Positions 5,990-8,074 of a stretch of 8,074 nucleotides of DNA are shown piece after piece. The stretch covers positions 1 through 8,074 of the forward strand of contig DATGHS010000216.1 of assembly GCA_035307785.1 (NCBI GenBank), read 5' to 3'. The notes beneath the pieces are model-generated. The model did no database searches and was not told the origin of the DNA. It worked only from the letters and a program-made list of their open reading frames with translations. The translations under genes and the position numbers were made by a program. The DNA comes from DATGHS01 sp035307785. GTDB lineage: Bacteria > Planctomycetota > Planctomycetia > Gemmatales > Gemmataceae. Numbering within the stretch: position 1 is the first letter of the stretch; each line of letters opens with the position of its first letter.

Positions 5990-6885
5990 CACTCGCCCCT
6001 CATTACCCAGTGCTCCAAGTGGTCAATTATTCGAATATCGCGTAGGACGCCACGCCTTCCATTCAAGACATCCTTAACCGATGCTGCGGACAGGCCAAGT
6101 AGGTTTTGCTCGACGGCTCCGGCAAAAGCCAGCATCATTGCCGCGACCATGAAATTGCCCTGATTGCAGATCGCCGTAGAAATCCGCCGTAATTCAATGC
6201 AGACATGCGTCCATGTAACACACTTGAATTTCGAATGTTGCGTGTTTTGTGCTAGGCTGGCGTGGGGCGCTTGCTCATCAGCGGTCAAAATAACGTAATA
6301 CGATCTCTCGCCCACACCTGGCCGCGCCGTCAAAAGGTAGCCTTCATGCTTTTTGGTTTCCGCCTCCTGAAGTTTCACTTTTTTCAGTTCAACAACTATG
6401 AACACCTTACCAGGATAGCGCATCACCAGATCCAACCGGCCTGTTTGCCCTTCGTTACCTTCTCTTACCCAAACCTCCCGCGAAACGGCCGGCGCCTGAT
6501 CCGGCCAAGAGTCTACGTTTGGCGGAGATTCTAGACCAAGCAGCGCGAAAACTGACTCAGGCCGTTGTATCTGCCCCGTTATCCACGCCAGCCAGTCGGA
6601 ATAGGACTCTTCTCTGTCCTCCGACAACCATCGGTGAGTACCGAGGTCAGTTGTCAGTGGATCTAGCAAAGGTGCCAACATGCGGTTTGACTCGTTTAGC
6701 AGATAACGCAAACGGTCCTCTTCGAATTTCAGTTTTTCTTTTGCTGCTTCAATCAGCCTGCTGAGCGCATCCCAATTCGGCCGTCCCCCTTTCAATGGAC
6801 TGCTTCGTTGTGGAGCAAGTCGGGCCCATTTCCTTAGTAATTCGACGTGTTTCATCGGAGCACCGAGTTGCGGCGAATCAATCAT
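5989..6885 (-). CDS. PD-(D/E)XK nuclease superfamily protein (PDDEXK_4-like)
   Basis: This 298-residue protein carries the elements of a PD-(D/E)XK nuclease. Residues 89-103 (EDREESYSDWLAWIT) provide the first-helix Glu and resemble the EDxHSDxLAWLL opening of PDDEXK_4 proteins. Asp152 sits in GRLDLVM; Glu166 and Lys168 form the E-x-K of VFIVVELKK; KKHEGYL (178-184) is the following helix, and YYVILTADEQ (196-205) the next strand. KFKCVTWTHVCIEL (219-232) fits the late ITW-x-D/HI motif of that family. The first 60 residues are basic and helical, with no recognised domain. Proteins of this kind often sit in defence islands as DNA-cleaving effectors; that role is inferred. ATG at 6885 is taken, but no Shine-Dalgarno is visible there or at the in-frame ATG at 6855. 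Codon use is visibly more AT-rich than metK, suggesting transfer. Confidence 0.75.
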   Translation of the reverse strand: MIDSPQLGAPMKHVELLRKWARLAPQRSSPLKGGRPNWDALSRLIEAAKEKLKFEEDRLRYLLNESNRMLAPLLDPLTTDLGTHRWLSEDREESYSDWLAWITGQIQRPESVFALLGLESPPNVDSWPDQAPAVSREVWVREGNEGQTGRLDLVMRYPGKVFIVVELKKVKLQEAETKKHEGYLLTARPGVGERSYYVILTADEQAPHASLAQNTQHSKFKCVTWTHVCIELRRISTAICNQGNFMVAAMMLAFAGAVEQNLLGLSAASVKDVLNGRRGVLRDIRIIDHLEHWVMRGE

Positions 6886-6995
6886 AGGCCGATTGTCTAT
6901 GGCAATCTATTTGCTGGGCCGTTCTTATTCATCATTTCGCCCTTCCTGGACAGTCGCCAGACCCAAGGCACTCGGAAGCGTTTGCTCGCCTTGTA

Positions 6996-7187
6996 GACCG
7001 TTCCGCCGCCTTCTCTCTCAACGGCCGATGGCTCGCGACCATCGACGGCGACGGCATCGTCCGCGTCTGGGAGCTCCCGCTGCGCCGGCCGTGGCTGCGC
7101 ATCTTCGGCTACGCCGCCATCGCGATGCTGGCTTGCACGCTGCTGTACCTCCTCGCCCGCTGGCCATTTCGCCGAATGAGCGCGTGA
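6996..7187 (+). pseudogene. C-terminal remnant of a WD40/transmembrane protein
   Basis: A plus-strand frame without a plausible start gives AAFSLNGRWLATIDGDGIVR followed by VWELP, the second half of a WD40 repeat (compare AFSPDGRWLATGDGDGTVRVWD). A basic-aromatic joint leads to a single membrane helix (about 20 residues, FGYAAIAMLACTLLYLLA), a short basic tail and a TGA at 7185-7187. The frame stays open back to 6888, but sequence before about 6996 has no WD40 character, so the body of the gene is lost. Large WD40 proteins are plentiful in planctomycetes. The break falls close to the start of the nuclease-like gene on the other strand. Confidence 0.65.
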
Positions 7188-7194
7188 CTTCGGA

Positions 7195-7341
7195 ACTAGC
7201 CTGAAGCGCAAGCCTGAAGCGCAAGCGAAGGCGTAGCCTCGCCTTCGCTTGCGCTTCAGGCTTGTGATCCGCTTTTGCTCGCACGCTAGCGATGACACCG
7301 GCAGCTTTCATGTTTCGCCTTCGCTTGCGCTTCAGGCTAGT
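7195..7341. repeat. Nested REP/BIME-like repeat beside the RAYT gene
   Basis: A perfect 23-base inverted repeat (7211-7233 with 7240-7262, six-base loop) is built on AGCCTGAAGCGCAAGCGAAG. A third exact copy of the right arm lies at 7316-7338. The first 13 bases of the left arm are also duplicated in tandem at 7198-7210. The outermost 16 bases (7195-7210 and 7326-7341, ACTAGCCTGAAGCGCA and its complement) are inverted, framing the whole unit. The inner spacer (7263-7315) contains the self-complementary CGCTAGCG. Accidental translations give SLKRKRRR and KPEAQAKA, typical of planctomycete REP arrays. Confidence 0.88.
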
Positions 7342-7358
7342 GCAAACCAGTAAAGGCG

Positions 7359-7889
7359 TTATGGCTTGGGTCGCGGGGTTGGTGCGCCTTGTTCTTCGAG
7401 CACGTAGTGGGTCTTTTCTTCCAGGCTCGCGGTCGTATTCAGCCACAATTTGCTGCCGCGCTGCGTCCACCAGTTTTGCCGCATCTTTTCTCCGGCCGGC
7501 CGGCGCCTCCGCTCTAGCTCCTTGAGCCTTCGTGTGCACCATGCTTTGAATTGATCCATCACGTCTTCCGGGCACCGTCCCGGGGCGGTTACCACCACGT
7601 GAACGTGCTGCGTCCGCGCATTCACGGCATCCAAATGCCAATCGCGAATCCGGCAATGTTCGGCAATAGTGTCTTCGACGATGCGCCGCTGTTCCGTGTC
7701 GAGCGTCAGCGCCGGTTCAGTCATGCGCTGCCGGGCGGCTTGCTGGCGCTGCGGGTCGGCCTCACGAAATTGGCCCGGCTTTTCCACCCAGCCGCGTTCA
7801 ACACCCGGCAGCCAGGTACCGTACGTAGTCCAAGTCAAGAAGTAGGCTAGCGGCTCGTCGTGGGGTATGCGGCCAACCTCGGTGTCCAT
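7359..7889 (-). CDS. REP-associated tyrosine transposase (RAYT, IS200-like Y1 HUH)
   Basis: RAYTs are single-strand DNA transposases that recognise and move REP palindromes. This 176-residue protein shows the family opening YFLTWTTYGTWLPG (16-29, then ERGW), the metal-binding HUH pair as HVH at His95-His97, WWTQRGSKLWLN (140-151), and the presumed catalytic tyrosine at Tyr162 in HYVLEEQG near the C-terminus. All key residues are present and the length is normal, so it may be active. The ATG at 7889 is chosen because GGAG lies seven bases upstream; a TTG six codons earlier would put that site inside the gene. The nested REP unit lies 17 bases beyond its stop codon, the usual arrangement. It is a solitary gene. 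Confidence 0.9.
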   Translation of the reverse strand: MDTEVGRIPHDEPLAYFLTWTTYGTWLPGVERGWVEKPGQFREADPQRQQAARQRMTEPALTLDTEQRRIVEDTIAEHCRIRDWHLDAVNARTQHVHVVVTAPGRCPEDVMDQFKAWCTRRLKELERRRRPAGEKMRQNWWTQRGSKLWLNTTASLEEKTHYVLEEQGAPTPRPKP

Positions 7890-7935
7890 GGGCAGGCTCC
7901 GATTCAATTCGCTCCAGTGTATCGCATACCCACAC

Positions 7936-8074
7936 TAGTGCCCCATCAAGGCTCGAAATTGGGGTTGTTGATTTTGTAGATTGTCGAGAAACTTCCGACT
8001 ACACGGAGGTTTCCCATGAACAAGAAGTTCATTGTTCGACTGTCAGATGAAGAACGTACGGTCTGTCGGGAAGT
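7936..8074 (+). mobile_element. Left end of an IS630-type insertion sequence (truncated by window)
   Basis: The transposase start at 8016 implies an element whose left terminus lies in the preceding 125 bases. IS630 elements duplicate a TA target, and TA at 7936-7937 followed by GTGCCCCATCAAGG is a plausible terminus. The right end is outside the window, so neither the terminal inverted repeat nor the target duplication can be confirmed. Confidence 0.4.
8016..8074 (+). CDS. IS630 family transposase, N-terminus only
   Basis: An ATG with a strong GGAGG six bases upstream opens a frame reading MNKKFIVRLSDEERTVCREV, still open at the window edge (19 full codons; the final Val is inferred from an incomplete codon). 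This is close to the K(K)YIVRLTDEER opening I know from IS630-family transposases in planctomycetes, ahead of the helix-turn-helix domain. The DDE catalytic domain is not visible, so whether the gene is intact cannot be judged. Confidence 0.7.
   Translation, partial: MNKKFIVRLSDEERTVCRE

Noticed and set aside
7018..7656. 212-codon minus-strand open frame covering the REP unit
   Set aside because: It overlaps both the WD40 remnant and the transposase gene, and its SLKRKRRR/KPEAQAKA stretches are translated REP sequence.

Overview
The window looks like a chromosomal segment of a planctomycete (Planctomycetota, probably Pirellulales-like). This rests on several things: the style of the ribosomal protein S1 and MetK proteins, a retropepsin-like protein family and a VapB-like family that I associate with planctomycetes, a WD40-plus-membrane-helix remnant, and GC-rich REP palindromes whose accidental translations (SLKRKRRR, KPEAQAKA) recur in planctomycete genomes. 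The taxonomic call is by recognition, not by search.

Layout. Positions 1-1016 (minus) hold the first 338 codons of rpsA, which runs off the left edge. A divergent 312-base gap follows, then a small retropepsin-like protein (1329-1763, plus) whose catalytic Asp is replaced. It converges on a secreted or membrane-anchored protein with a DUF4190-like C-terminus (1893-3365, minus). The gap 3366-3679 is dominated by two large palindromes and a solitary half-copy that stops one base short of the metK stop codon. metK (3680-4933, minus) has a good sigma70-type promoter in a compact region shared with a divergent VapB-like gene (5097-5357, plus).

From 5354 to the right end the window is accessory DNA. 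The VapB-like gene is followed, with a TTGA overlap, by what looks like the first codons of a VapC toxin (KRYPLDTN). That reading frame then loses all PIN similarity. Next is a more AT-rich, translationally coupled two-gene unit on the minus strand: a PD-(D/E)XK nuclease-like protein (5989-6885) and an unrecognised 192-residue partner (5411-5989). On its other side is the truncated C-terminus of a WD40/membrane protein (about 6996-7187). The nuclease pair therefore sits between two broken genes, as expected of an insertion into a defence or toxin-antitoxin neighbourhood. It is the best candidate here for an undescribed system.

The right end carries a nested REP structure (7195-7341) directly downstream of a REP-associated tyrosine transposase (7359-7889, minus), the expected enzyme-substrate pairing, and then the start of an IS630-type insertion sequence (transposase from 8016, plus) cut by the window edge.

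Housekeeping functions (translation, S-adenosylmethionine synthesis) occupy the left two thirds and are not obviously linked in function to the accessory genes. No rRNA, tRNA or CRISPR array was seen.
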